This document shows, piece after piece, positions 54,108 to 62,072 of a DNA stretch of 64,000 nucleotides. A program made the position numbers and the translations under genes. The notes under the pieces were generated by a model. The model made no database searches, was not told where the DNA came from, and worked only from the letters and a program-made list of their open reading frames with translations. The stretch is from Desulfonatronum thioautotrophicum (GTDB lineage Bacteria > Desulfobacterota > Desulfovibrionia > Desulfovibrionales > Desulfonatronaceae). Positions within the stretch are counted from its first letter, which is position 1; each line of letters begins with the position of its first letter. Location: assembly GCF_000934745.1 (NCBI RefSeq), contig NZ_JYNO01000001.1, positions 806,001-870,000 on the forward strand. Direction: 5' to 3'.

Positions 54108-55514
54108 ATGAGCACCCACTTTTCCGCAAGCTTCAGTTTTACCATGGATATCCGCATGGAGAAAAAGCAGGAGAACCGCATTTTGCTCCTGGAAACCCTG
54201 GGCCGCGAGGGAGCGCGTCTGGTTCAGTTTCTGCGCTTGGGCGAAGATACGGTGGCCGAGGAAATAACTTTGGAATTTTACGCCACCTCCGTGGAACACG
54301 GGGAAAAAGTGACCGCTGCGCTGCAGGCCCTGCCGTTCGTCCTTGACTCCTGGGCAGCGGACACAACCATGGCCATACATGACGGCGGGAAGCTGGAGAT
54401 CGTCCCCACATCCAGCGTGGACAACGCTGATGAGTTGGCCATGGCCTACACGCCCGGTGTGGCCCGGGTTTGCCAGGCAATCCACAAGGAGCCGGAGCGG
54501 GCTTTTGACCTGACCATCCGCCAGAACTGCGTGGCCGTGGTTTCCGACGGTACCGCGGTTCTGGGGTTGGGGGACATCGGACCACTGGCGGCCATGCCCG
54601 TGATGGAAGGCAAGGCCGTGCTGTTCAAGGCCTTTGGCCGGGTGGACGCCTTTCCGCTGTGCGTGAAAACCAAGACCCCGGAAGAACTGATCGACTTCGT
54701 GGAAAAGGTCGCCCCGACGTTTGGTGGGATCAACCTGGAAGACGTGGCCGCTCCGAACTGCTTTATCGTGGAGCAGGAGTTGAAGAAGCGGTTGGACATC
54801 CCGGTTTTTCACGATGACCAGCACGGTACCGCGGTGGTGGCCCTGGCCGCCCTGCTCAATGCCCTGAAGCTGACCGGTAAGAAGATTGAAGATCTGCGCA
54901 TGGTGGTTAACGGGTTCGGGGCAGCCGGCGTGGCCTGCGCCAAGATGTTCGCCGAAGCCGGGGTGAAAAACATCATTCCTTGCGACCGTACCGGGGTTGT
55001 TTATCGTGGCCGGACCAAGGGCATGAATCCGGTCAAGGAGGAGTGCGCCCGGATTTTCAACCCGGACAATGAGCAGGGCGTCCTCGCTGATGTGATCAAG
55101 GGTGCGGATATCTTCGTGGGCGTATCCGGACCGGGAACCTTGAAACGGGAAGACGTGCTGAAGATGGCTCCCAGGCCGATCATCTTTGCCATGGCCAATC
55201 CCATCCCGGAAATTCTGCCCGAGGAAATCGCGGACCTGGACAGCCTGATCGCCACCGGCCGTTCCGACTACCCGAACCAGATCAACAATGTACTGTGTTT
55301 TCCCGGTATCTTCCGGGGGGCCTTGGATTGTCGGGCCTCGGACATCAACGAAGCCATGAAATTGGCCGCGGCCCAGGCCATCGCGGACTGTGTGGACGAC
55401 GAACAGCTGAGCCAGGGGATCATCATTCCCAGCGCCTTTCATCCAGGCGTAGCCGATGCCGTGGCCGAGCGGGTCGAGCAGGCCGCCCGGGACTCTGGAG
55501 TTGCCAGAATCTAA
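54108..55514 (+). CDS. NAD(P)-dependent malic enzyme
   Basis: A 468-residue oxaloacetate-decarboxylating malate dehydrogenase. An ACT-like N-terminal domain (about 15-90) precedes the malic core. The core has AYTPGVARVC with the catalytic tyrosine, VVSDGTAVLGLGD, the metal-binding VFHDDQHGTAVV, and a nucleotide fold VVNGFGAAGVACA. The short ACT-fused type is common in anaerobes and feeds pyruvate and reducing power. A stable GC-rich inverted repeat follows. Cofactor preference cannot be read reliably. Confidence 0.93.
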   Translation: MSTHFSASFSFTMDIRMEKKQENRILLLETLGREGARLVQFLRLGEDTVAEEITLEFYATSVEHGEKVTAALQALPFVLDSWAADTTMAIHDGGKLEIVPTSSVDNADELAMAYTPGVARVCQAIHKEPERAFDLTIRQNCVAVVSDGTAVLGLGDIGPLAAMPVMEGKAVLFKAFGRVDAFPLCVKTKTPEELIDFVEKVAPTFGGINLEDVAAPNCFIVEQELKKRLDIPVFHDDQHGTAVVALAALLNALKLTGKKIEDLRMVVNGFGAAGVACAKMFAEAGVKNIIPCDRTGVVYRGRTKGMNPVKEECARIFNPDNEQGVLADVIKGADIFVGVSGPGTLKREDVLKMAPRPIIFAMANPIPEILPEEIADLDSLIATGRSDYPNQINNVLCFPGIFRGALDCRASDINEAMKLAAAQAIADCVDDEQLSQGIIIPSAFHPGVADAVAERVEQAARDSGVARI

Positions 55515-55558
55515 GGCGATTTCCAGGGGAGAATTTTTTCGGAAATTTCCTCCTCATT

Positions 55559-55587
55559 CCGGCCCCCTCCCTGAGGGAGAGGGCCGG
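55559..55587. repeat. GC-rich inverted repeat between the malic enzyme and ruvX genes
   Basis: An imperfect palindrome CCGGCCC-CCTCCCT-GAGGGAGA-GGGCCGG with a short loop lies 45 bases after the malic enzyme stop. It resembles dispersed intergenic REP-like units; there is no T-run behind it. Confidence 0.5.
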
Positions 55588-55635
55588 CAAATGGAGCGTT
55601 ACCCCTCGAAGTTATTTGTTGAATCGGGCTTGAAT

Positions 55636-56085
55636 ATGCGGGTTTTGGGTATCGACTACGGCACGAAACGGGTTGGGTTGGCTCTCAGTGACGGGCTGGG
55701 ACTGTTGGCCTATCCTTACGCAACCCTGGAGCGGACCACGAGAGAGCGGCTGTTTGCGGAGCTGTTGACCATCGTGGCCAAGGAAGACGTACGGACCATT
55801 GTCCTCGGACTGCCCAAATCCCTGAACGGAGAGGAGACGGAGACGACCCGTCAGGTACGTAATTTTGCCCAGAGCCTGCGCCGGCGTACAGACCTGCCGG
55901 TGGTTTTTCAGGACGAGGCGTTCAGCTCCCAGGAAGCTGAACGGCAGTTGCGCGCGGGTGGTCGCCGTGGCCGGAAGGTCACATCCGTGCTTGATCAGCA
56001 GGCCGCCGTCGTCATCCTCAGCGACTATCTGGAGCGCACCAGACCGGAGAGTTTCGGCAAACCAGAAAACTGTAAACCGGATTGA
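55636..56085 (+). CDS. ruvX: RuvX/YqgF putative Holliday junction resolvase
   Basis: A 149-residue RNase H-like protein. Strand 1 has the first acidic residue in GIDYGTKRVGLALSD. GLPKSLNGEETET is in the middle, and DEAFSSQEAERQL and LDQQAAVVILSDYL end the core. It acts in pre-16S rRNA processing in E. coli. The frame is open from 55456, but homology begins at MRVLGIDYG (55636), inside the intergenic DNA after the malic enzyme. Confidence 0.93.
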   Translation: MRVLGIDYGTKRVGLALSDGLGLLAYPYATLERTTRERLFAELLTIVAKEDVRTIVLGLPKSLNGEETETTRQVRNFAQSLRRRTDLPVVFQDEAFSSQEAERQLRAGGRRGRKVTSVLDQQAAVVILSDYLERTRPESFGKPENCKPD

Positions 56086-56114
56086 AATCGACCTGATCCG
56101 ATCAAGGAGGCCTT

Positions 56115-56300
56115 ATGGAGTCCATACTGTCCCCGATTATCATCATCCTGATTGTGGTCGTCTTTGCCTTTATCATGCGCCGGGGTGGCGGTTTTTCCGG
56201 CTGAGGCCCGGCCAAGGGTTGCGGTTCGCAACCATCTCAGCCGAAAACCCAAAAGCCGGATGCAAAAAAGCCGGATGCAAAAAAAGGAACCAAGCAATAA
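56115..56300 (+). CDS. Candidate small membrane selenoprotein (TGA as Sec), Lys-rich tail
   Basis: ATG at 56115 follows AAGGAGG by 4 bases. Codons 1-29 encode one transmembrane helix (SPIIIILIVVVFAFI) and RRGGGFSG, then TGA at 56202-56204. The frame continues 31 codons, GPAKGCGSQPSQPKT and a PDAKK-repeat tail, to TAA at 56298-56300. The read-through product is 61 residues with U30 and a cysteine six residues later. Exactly 12 bases after the TGA comes a perfect 7-bp hairpin (56217-56223/56227-56233) with loop GTT, so UGA to loop is 19 nt, close to the fdhF SECIS layout. The topology (single TM, Gly-rich Sec site) recalls SelK-like or FeoB-associated Cys-rich proteins; neither is established. 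Confidence 0.65.
56217..56233 (+). promoter_or_regulatory. Candidate SECIS hairpin after TGA 56202
   Basis: Stem GGTTGCG/CGCAACC (7 bp, perfect) with loop GTT, starting 12 nt after the in-frame TGA. The first loop base is G, as in known bacterial SECIS elements. The 5' arm GGTTGC matches the sequence in the E. coli fdhF element as I recall it. It lies inside the read-through frame. Confidence 0.6.
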
Positions 56301-56340
56301 TGGCAGTCGCGAAGCGTTGGACATTTCCGATGGGATTTGC

Positions 56341-56386
56341 GTCGTAAAAAATACTGTCGCAAAAAATACTGTCGCAAAAAAATACT
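56341..56386. repeat. Three tandem 15-base repeats upstream of tRNA-Ser
   Basis: Units GTCGYAAAAAATACT occur three times head-to-tail (56341-56355, 56356-56370, 56371-56386; the last has one extra A). They lie between the candidate selenoprotein stop and the tRNA-Ser gene. Role unknown, possibly slippage-derived. Confidence 0.75.
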
Positions 56387-56434
56387 TGCCTAATTGCGGA
56401 CAATTCTTTAAGCATCCTCTTTTCACACAGCACA

Positions 56435-56525
56435 GGAGAGGTGTCCGAGCGGCCGAAGGAGCACGATTGGAAATCGTGTGTACGCTAACCCCGTACCGTG
56501 GGTTCAAATCCCACCCTCTCCGCCA
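56435..56525 (+). tRNA. tRNA-Ser(GGA)
   Basis: A 91-nt class II tRNA with acceptor stem GGAGAGG/CCTCTCC, a D arm, anticodon loop TTGGAAA (anticodon GGA), a long variable arm (TGTACGCTAACCCCGTACC), T arm GTTCAAATC and an encoded CCA end. It reads UCC/UCU serine codons. A terminator hairpin follows 16 bases later. Confidence 0.97.
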
Positions 56526-56540
56526 GTATTCCAGGCAATC

Positions 56541-56565
56541 AGCCGCCCTTTGGGGCGGCTTTTTT
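56541..56565 (+). terminator. Intrinsic terminator of tRNA-Ser
   Basis: An 8-bp stem AGCCGCCC/GGGCGGCT with loop TTTG, followed by a run of six T, starts 16 bases after the tRNA 3' end. Confidence 0.92.
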
Positions 56566-56789
56566 GTGCCCAATAGCTACCAAGTGGCTCATTGTCGTGC
56601 CTTGCCGTTGTTGCCCAGGGAAACAACGGCAAGGTCCAAAGTCCAAGCAAGTCTGCTTGCGCAAATACTTTTCGGGCGATACCTTCAACCATTGAAGAAA
56701 AAAGCGCATCCGCTGAGAGAAAGTGGCCTTGATGTGGAGAGGAGCCTTGTGGGTAAGCGATAAAAGGCAGTGTGGAACAAAAAATAAAA

Positions 56790-56817
56790 AAGGCCTACAG
56801 CATTTGCTGTAAGCCTT
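56790..56817 (-). terminator. Intrinsic terminator of tRNA-Lys
   Basis: On the minus strand, downstream of tRNA-Lys, a stem AAGGCTTACAGC/GCTGTAGGCCTT (one mismatch) with loop AAAT is followed by T-rich sequence (TTTTTATTTT). Confidence 0.88.
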
Positions 56818-56825
56818 GATTTTCC

Positions 56826-56901
56826 TGGTGGGTCACCAAGGAATCGAACCTTGAACCTCCGGATTAAGAGTCCGCTGCTCTGCCAGTTGAGCTAGTGACC
56901 C
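56826..56901 (-). tRNA. tRNA-Lys(CTT)
   Basis: A 76-nt tRNA with acceptor GGGTCAC/GTGACCC, D stem GCTC/GAGC, anticodon loop CTCTTAA (anticodon CTT), T arm CAAGG/CCTTG with TTCGATT, and encoded CCA. The anticodon stem has a G27-G43 mismatch at its outer pair (GCGGA/TCCGG), unusual but possibly tolerated. Confidence 0.96.
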
Positions 56902-56989
56902 GAATAACTTCCGGCACGGGAAGCCTGCCGCATGCGGCAAGATTACATCTTTAGACTTTAGCCCAGTGTATTGTCAAGGTGGAGAGAAC

Positions 56990-58969
56990 ATGAAGAGTAC
57001 TTTTATGGGGAGACGATGGCCAGACCTCCATGCTCGTCGTCTTGGACGACAGGATTATTCAAGGCCGTGCCAGCCAGTGAGGCTTTGCTTGGTCCTGCTC
57101 GTATTGTTTGGAGCGATTTTTGGTCCCTGGCCCCAACAGGTCTGTGGCGAGACGGCTGCTGCGCCGTACTCATCCAGGCTGGAAATTCGTGTTCTGACAG
57201 AAGACATCGGTACACTTGCAGCAGGGACAAAACTCGGAATTTTCTGGGTTACCCCGGCACAAGGATGGTATGCCTACGGCCATACACCTGGAGCAACCGG
57301 ATTGCCGACAACGCTCCAGGCCATGCTCGCGCCGGACAATACCTTCCTCTCGGTCTGGTATCCCGCGGGCATTGAAATTGAGGACAGCCTTGAGCCTGGG
57401 GTCATGGTGGAGGCCTTTACCGGGAGCACTCCGCTCTTTGTGGTTTTGCCGGACGCAGCGATCCTGCTGGAGCAGGATACCCTCCAGACTCACCTGCGGA
57501 TGCTGCTCTGCTCCGATCGGAGTTGCTGGCCCATTGACGTGCGGGAGGAACACGACCCGGCTGATCTGATTGCACGGTCGCGGGATGCAGACACGTTCGA
57601 TCCAGCTGACCGGGAGTGGTTGGATCACTTGCAAACCGCCTCCCCCGGGGCAACGACGACCCCTTTTGTCCGGCCAGACACGTCGCCTGTGGTTGAGGGG
57701 CAGACGGCATCCCCGGAGTTTGCGCCGCACCGGTTGGAGCCCATCTCCTACCAACCCGGTTTGGAGGTCCGGGGGCTGGGCAAGGCCCTGCTGCTGGCCC
57801 TGCTTGGTGGATTGATCCTGAACCTGACTCCCTGCGTCCTTCCGGTGGTCAGCCTGAAGCTGCGCGGACTGATTCCGGACGCCTCGACTGGAGACCTGGA
57901 GACACAGCGCAAGGCCTTTCGGGACCATAACCAGCTTTTCGCGTTGGGTATTCTGACGTTTTTCATGTTTTTGGCCTTTCTGCTTTCCTTGACCGGGATG
58001 GTCTGGGGGCAAATTTTTCAGAGTCCTTCCACGGTCATCGTCTTGGCGACATTATTATTGGCCTTGAGCCTGAGCCTATTTGGCGTTTTCAACCTGCCGG
58101 TGATCGACCTGAAGATGGGCCGCAAGGGAGACTCTTCCTTGTCCAGCGAGGGGCAGGCTTACTTCACCGGTATGTTGGCCACATTGCTGGCCACGCCGTG
58201 TAGTGGACCCTTTCTGGGCGGTGTTTTGGCCTGGACCCTGATCCAGCCGCCACTGGTGGTGGCCGGAGTGTTTTTCTGCGTGGGTTTGGGTATGGCTTCT
58301 CCGTATTTCGTGGTCAGTTTTTTTCCCAGCCTGGTTCGCTTCCTGCCCAAACCGGGAAATTGGACGCTCTATTTAGAGAAAGCCCTGGGGTTTCTTCTGT
58401 TGGCTACCTGTATCTACCTGCTGACGTTTCTACCCGAGGAGTTCCTGTTTCCGGTGCTGATCCTCTTTTGGGTCACGGGCATGGCCGCCTGGATCTGGGG
58501 TGGTTGGACGAACCTCTCCCACTCGGCACTGCGGCGCTGGTCGATACGGGCCGGTGCCCTGGTTCTCCTGCTGGCCGCTGGAGGCTGGGCCCTCAACGCC
58601 AAGCCTGTGTCCAGCGAGTGGGAGGTGTTTTCCGCGGATGAGTTCTCCCAGGCTCTGGGTAGCGACCGGATGCTTGTGGAGTTTACCGCTGAATGGTGCC
58701 CGAACTGCAAGTTTCTGGAAAAAACCGTGCTGACACCGGGCAATCTTGCCCCGCTTCAGGACCGGTATGGCTTTCGCCTGGTCAGGGTGGACCTGACCCA
58801 TGACCACCCTGATGGCATGGCCCTTTTGCGCGGACTGGGCAGTCAAAGCATTCCCCTGGTGGCAATTTTTGATCATGGTGCATCGGCCGAGCAGCCACTG
58901 ATTCTTCGGGATCTTTTCACCCTTGGACAACTGGAGCAGGCCTTGGAGACTGCCTTTAGTGCCCGGTGA
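56990..58969 (+). CDS. dsbD: Thiol:disulfide interchange protein DsbD
   Basis: A 659-residue membrane protein that carries reducing power from cytoplasmic thioredoxin to the periplasm. An N-terminal signal helix is followed by an immunoglobulin-like DsbD alpha domain (about 65-200) with LLCSDRSCWPI. The transmembrane beta domain has the redox cysteine pair TPCVLP and TPCSGP. The C-terminal thioredoxin-like gamma domain has EWCPNC (C570, C573). The ATG at 56990 follows GGTGGAGAG, so I chose it over the frame's open start at 56966. A glycosyltransferase gene follows convergently. Confidence 0.94.
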   Translation: MKSTFMGRRWPDLHARRLGRQDYSRPCQPVRLCLVLLVLFGAIFGPWPQQVCGETAAAPYSSRLEIRVLTEDIGTLAAGTKLGIFWVTPAQGWYAYGHTPGATGLPTTLQAMLAPDNTFLSVWYPAGIEIEDSLEPGVMVEAFTGSTPLFVVLPDAAILLEQDTLQTHLRMLLCSDRSCWPIDVREEHDPADLIARSRDADTFDPADREWLDHLQTASPGATTTPFVRPDTSPVVEGQTASPEFAPHRLEPISYQPGLEVRGLGKALLLALLGGLILNLTPCVLPVVSLKLRGLIPDASTGDLETQRKAFRDHNQLFALGILTFFMFLAFLLSLTGMVWGQIFQSPSTVIVLATLLLALSLSLFGVFNLPVIDLKMGRKGDSSLSSEGQAYFTGMLATLLATPCSGPFLGGVLAWTLIQPPLVVAGVFFCVGLGMASPYFVVSFFPSLVRFLPKPGNWTLYLEKALGFLLLATCIYLLTFLPEEFLFPVLILFWVTGMAAWIWGGWTNLSHSALRRWSIRAGALVLLLAAGGWALNAKPVSSEWEVFSADEFSQALGSDRMLVEFTAEWCPNCKFLEKTVLTPGNLAPLQDRYGFRLVRVDLTHDHPDGMALLRGLGSQSIPLVAIFDHGASAEQPLILRDLFTLGQLEQALETAFSAR

Positions 58970-59011
58970 GGAAACTGCCTGAATCGGGGAGCGCTTGATC
59001 GTCCCTCGGGG

Positions 59012-60115
59012 TCACGCCGCCAGCAGGTAGTCGCGACCAGGTCGATATCCGCGACTGCCCAGAAAATGCTCAATGTCCTCGCCAGCACCATGGCTGGCGA
59101 CATAGGAGACCAGGAACACTTGGCCGACGGGTGGGATGTTGTTGCGATGGATGACGGGGCGGCCGTTCACGCTGCGGTTGACTTTGCGCGGATCAATATC
59201 CAGCCATGCGCTGATGTCCACCCCATGGTCCACCAGTAACTCCGCGCGGCGTCGCGTGATCCGCCCCGCACCCATAATCATGACTTTGGGGTGGTGGGGA
59301 TTGTTTCGCTTCAACCATGCAGCCAGATAGCCGGCCTTGGTGGCGTAGAATTGCCGGATTCCATATCTGGGGTGGGTGCGGGAAAGGCGATTCGGAGGAT
59401 CATTCCAGAGATAGAGCGTTTCAGGTAGCTTGGCCATGCATACACCGAAATTGAGCCAGCGCAGCCAGAGTTCGTAGTCTTCGGGAAATGGGCCGTCACG
59501 GTAGCCGCCAAATTGACGGATCAGGCTTTTGCGAAACATCACAGTGGGATGGACCAGGGGGGCTTCCCGGAAGCGGCCCATGCTGATTTGCTCATGGGTG
59601 AGCAGGGTGTTGGTCCAGTCCAGGTGGCGTTTGTATCCGCCAGCCTGCTCTTCATTTCCGCCGAATGCTGCCCGGCAGGCAACAAGGCCAACATGCGGGT
59701 TTTGCCGCAGGAATGCAGCCTGCTTTTGAAACCGTCCCGGCAGACTCACGTCATCAGCATCCATTCGGGCGATGAACTCGCCTCGAGCTTGGGCCAAACC
59801 ACGGTTCAGGGCCTGTGCGATGCCACCATGTACCATGGTGACAACTCGTAGCCGAGAATCCCTGCGGGCATACTCTCCCAGGACCCTGCCGGTGGCGGAA
59901 TGGTTGGAGATGAGGGCCAAGTGTTCCGGTTCCCGAGGGCGTCTTCTTCCCCTTTCCTTTTCGGTCCCTGTTTCCGGCTGGTCTTCCGGGATATCGTCGG
60001 ACCCGTCATTCACGGCGATGATTTCAAGATTCTCGCTGGACGAGGCCAACAGGCCGTCCAAGGCCGCGGGCAGTGTGGCGGCGGCGTTGCGCACGGGCAG
60101 TAGCACGGAAATCAT
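59012..60115 (-). CDS. Family 2 glycosyltransferase with C-terminal Rossmann-like domain
   Basis: A 367-residue GT-A enzyme. It starts MISVLLPVRNAA (UDP-sugar strand), has the metal motif MDADD at 118-122 and PEDYELWLRW near 211-220. An unusually charged insertion (EDQPETGTEKERGRRRPREPE, about 44-64) follows the first loop. From about residue 275 a second domain begins with MIMGAGRITRRRA, resembling a nucleotide-binding Rossmann motif of PglD/sugar-modifying type. The open frame starts at 60310, but homology begins at 60115. Donor and acceptor sugars unknown. Confidence 0.82.
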   Translation of the reverse strand: MISVLLPVRNAAATLPAALDGLLASSSENLEIIAVNDGSDDIPEDQPETGTEKERGRRRPREPEHLALISNHSATGRVLGEYARRDSRLRVVTMVHGGIAQALNRGLAQARGEFIARMDADDVSLPGRFQKQAAFLRQNPHVGLVACRAAFGGNEEQAGGYKRHLDWTNTLLTHEQISMGRFREAPLVHPTVMFRKSLIRQFGGYRDGPFPEDYELWLRWLNFGVCMAKLPETLYLWNDPPNRLSRTHPRYGIRQFYATKAGYLAAWLKRNNPHHPKVMIMGAGRITRRRAELLVDHGVDISAWLDIDPRKVNRSVNGRPVIHRNNIPPVGQVFLVSYVASHGAGEDIEHFLGSRGYRPGRDYLLAA

Positions 60116-60545
60116 TGAAAAATGTTCACTCTCATTTTGACCTGGGCCGCGGGGGGGGGAGCAGTGTATTCCAGATGAATGCGGTGGTGCACGATGTCGG
60201 TCAGTTGGCATGCCGGAGGACGGGCATTTTTTTCGGACGTAACTATATGAAATTTTTGAGGCTGGCTTGCCCTGTTTGGGACGGGCCGACTGTTTGCCTG
60301 AACCAGGCATCGTTCATCAAGCCGTTGCCGGGCGATCAAAGCACAGCTTCCTTTTTTTTATGGCGCAACGGATTGATGGTACCAGGCCGGTGAAGGAGTT
60401 TCGAGCCGTTCCAAACAGGGCTGACCAGCCGTCTTTGTAGGAAAAAAATGGTGAATACAAAAATGCCCTGATGCCGGGGGTTGAAACAAAGGTCAAGCCT
60501 GAGTATGCCGGAGATATCCATAGAATATTTCGAAGGAGCGTAGCC
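60116..60545. other. 430-base intergenic region between the glycosyltransferase and kinase genes
   Basis: The stretch separates divergent genes. It holds a seven-base poly-G run and AT-rich patches that may contain both promoters, but no gene or hairpin I can support. The open frame starting at 60471 reaches the kinase through the GTG start. Confidence 0.5.
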
Positions 60546-62000
60546 GTGCAACGACCGCGAACCTCCCTGGGAGTGAAAATTCTGGGGGTGATATCCCTGG
60601 TGACCTGTTTGGTCTTTCTGGGTCTTTTTGCGGCCAATTATTCCTGGAAACAGGAGATCACCATCCACCAGATCGACAGGATGGGCCTGCGTGTTTCCGA
60701 ACTGCTGAGTATGGCCATCGACGGACCGATGCGTCGCGGAGACAATCCAGGAACCCATGAGCAATTTCGGCTTGTTGCGGATCTTTTCATGGATATCCGG
60801 GTCCATTTGACCGATTTTCGCGGGAATATCACCTATTCCACCGAACCTGACGTGCTGCGCCGAGATCTGCTTGATCTCTACGACAGCCCGGAAATTAGGG
60901 ACATGCTCGACCTGGGTATCCGGGAAGGAAGGGACTCGGGCACGCTTTTGGAGCTGCGGGGCAGGCCCTATTATCTTCGGGTTCAGAGCATTGCCAACGC
61001 ACCGGAGTGTTACCATTGTCATGGTGCCAGCCAACCGATCCTGGGCGCATTGTTCGAATTCCAGGACATGCACGAGGATTTTGCCCAGCTGCGCACCATG
61101 CAGATGTACGGCGGCCTGCTGGCCCTGGGAGGGCTTGCCGTGCTCCTGACCTGCGTCTTGTTTTACTTGCGTGTTCGGTTGCTGGATCGCATCAGCAACC
61201 TCTCCCGAGTCAGCCAGGCCATCCGCCATGGAAACTACACGGAAGATTTCAGTGTCCAGGGGGCGGATGAAATCAGCGAGCTGGGTCAAAATCTCTCCTC
61301 CATGGTCCAGCGTCTCAAAACCGCTGAAAAATATGCGGCCATAGGTGAGTTTTCCACATATATTGCTCACGAAATTCGCAACCCGCTGTTCGCCATCGGT
61401 GGGTTTGCCAACACGCTGGTGCGTTCTCCAGGGATGGACGAGACCAGCCAAAAGAAGATCCAGATCATCCTCAGCGAGTCCAAGCGGTTGGATGATATTT
61501 TGCGGACCTTCATTAATTTTTCCCGGCCATTGGAGCTGACCATGAGCTCGGTGCGCATCGATGCTCTGGTGAGCGAGACCATCGTGTCCCTGGGGGCTTC
61601 GCTGCAAGCCGCAAATGTCGACTTGCGGATGGAGCCGTTTCCCTCCGTTTCCGCGATTGTGACGGATCCGGAGATGGTTCAGCAGTGTTTGAAGAATCTG
61701 GTCAAGAATTCCCTCTCCACCATGCCTTCCGGAGGGGAGTTGCGGATATCCCTCCAAGAGGATGAGGACAGCGTTTTTCTGACCGTGGCGGACAACGGTG
61801 ACGGACTGCCCAGTGATGTTCTGGAACACCCCTTCAATCCTTTCACCAGCCTGGAACTGGCCATGACCCGAAAAATCATGATCGACCTGGGAGGAGAGCT
61901 GAACCTGGAGAGCGGCACCGAATCCGGGACATTGGCCACGCTACGCCTTCCCAAGGCCTTGGCGGTGAGACCGGAACACCATGAGCCTGCCCTGAAATGA
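60546..62000 (+). CDS. Histidine kinase with a periplasmic CxxCH motif
   Basis: A 484-residue sensor kinase. TM1 is at about 11-31 and the periplasmic domain at about 32-186. That domain carries CYHCHG (C155-C158-H159), a c-type heme attachment motif. TM2 (about 188-208) leads to a HAMP domain. The HisKA box IAHEIRNPLF has the phospho-histidine H275, and the ATPase end has DNGDGLPSD. The start is GTG 60546 with AAGGAG at 7 bases, although the frame is open from 60471. Heme would suit redox, oxygen or NO sensing. No response regulator is adjacent. Confidence 0.9.
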   Translation: MQRPRTSLGVKILGVISLVTCLVFLGLFAANYSWKQEITIHQIDRMGLRVSELLSMAIDGPMRRGDNPGTHEQFRLVADLFMDIRVHLTDFRGNITYSTEPDVLRRDLLDLYDSPEIRDMLDLGIREGRDSGTLLELRGRPYYLRVQSIANAPECYHCHGASQPILGALFEFQDMHEDFAQLRTMQMYGGLLALGGLAVLLTCVLFYLRVRLLDRISNLSRVSQAIRHGNYTEDFSVQGADEISELGQNLSSMVQRLKTAEKYAAIGEFSTYIAHEIRNPLFAIGGFANTLVRSPGMDETSQKKIQIILSESKRLDDILRTFINFSRPLELTMSSVRIDALVSETIVSLGASLQAANVDLRMEPFPSVSAIVTDPEMVQQCLKNLVKNSLSTMPSGGELRISLQEDEDSVFLTVADNGDGLPSDVLEHPFNPFTSLELAMTRKIMIDLGGELNLESGTESGTLATLRLPKALAVRPEHHEPALK

Positions 62001-62072
62001 TTCCTGTCGCATCAAGTTAGTCATGCGGCAAAGTCATCAAGAAAACGCAGCATATACTGAGGAGAAGGTCAA

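Noticed and set aside
60336-61829. A 497-codon minus-strand frame opposite the heme kinase
   Set aside because: It is the complement of a well supported kinase with clear motifs and ribosome binding site, so it is a shadow frame.
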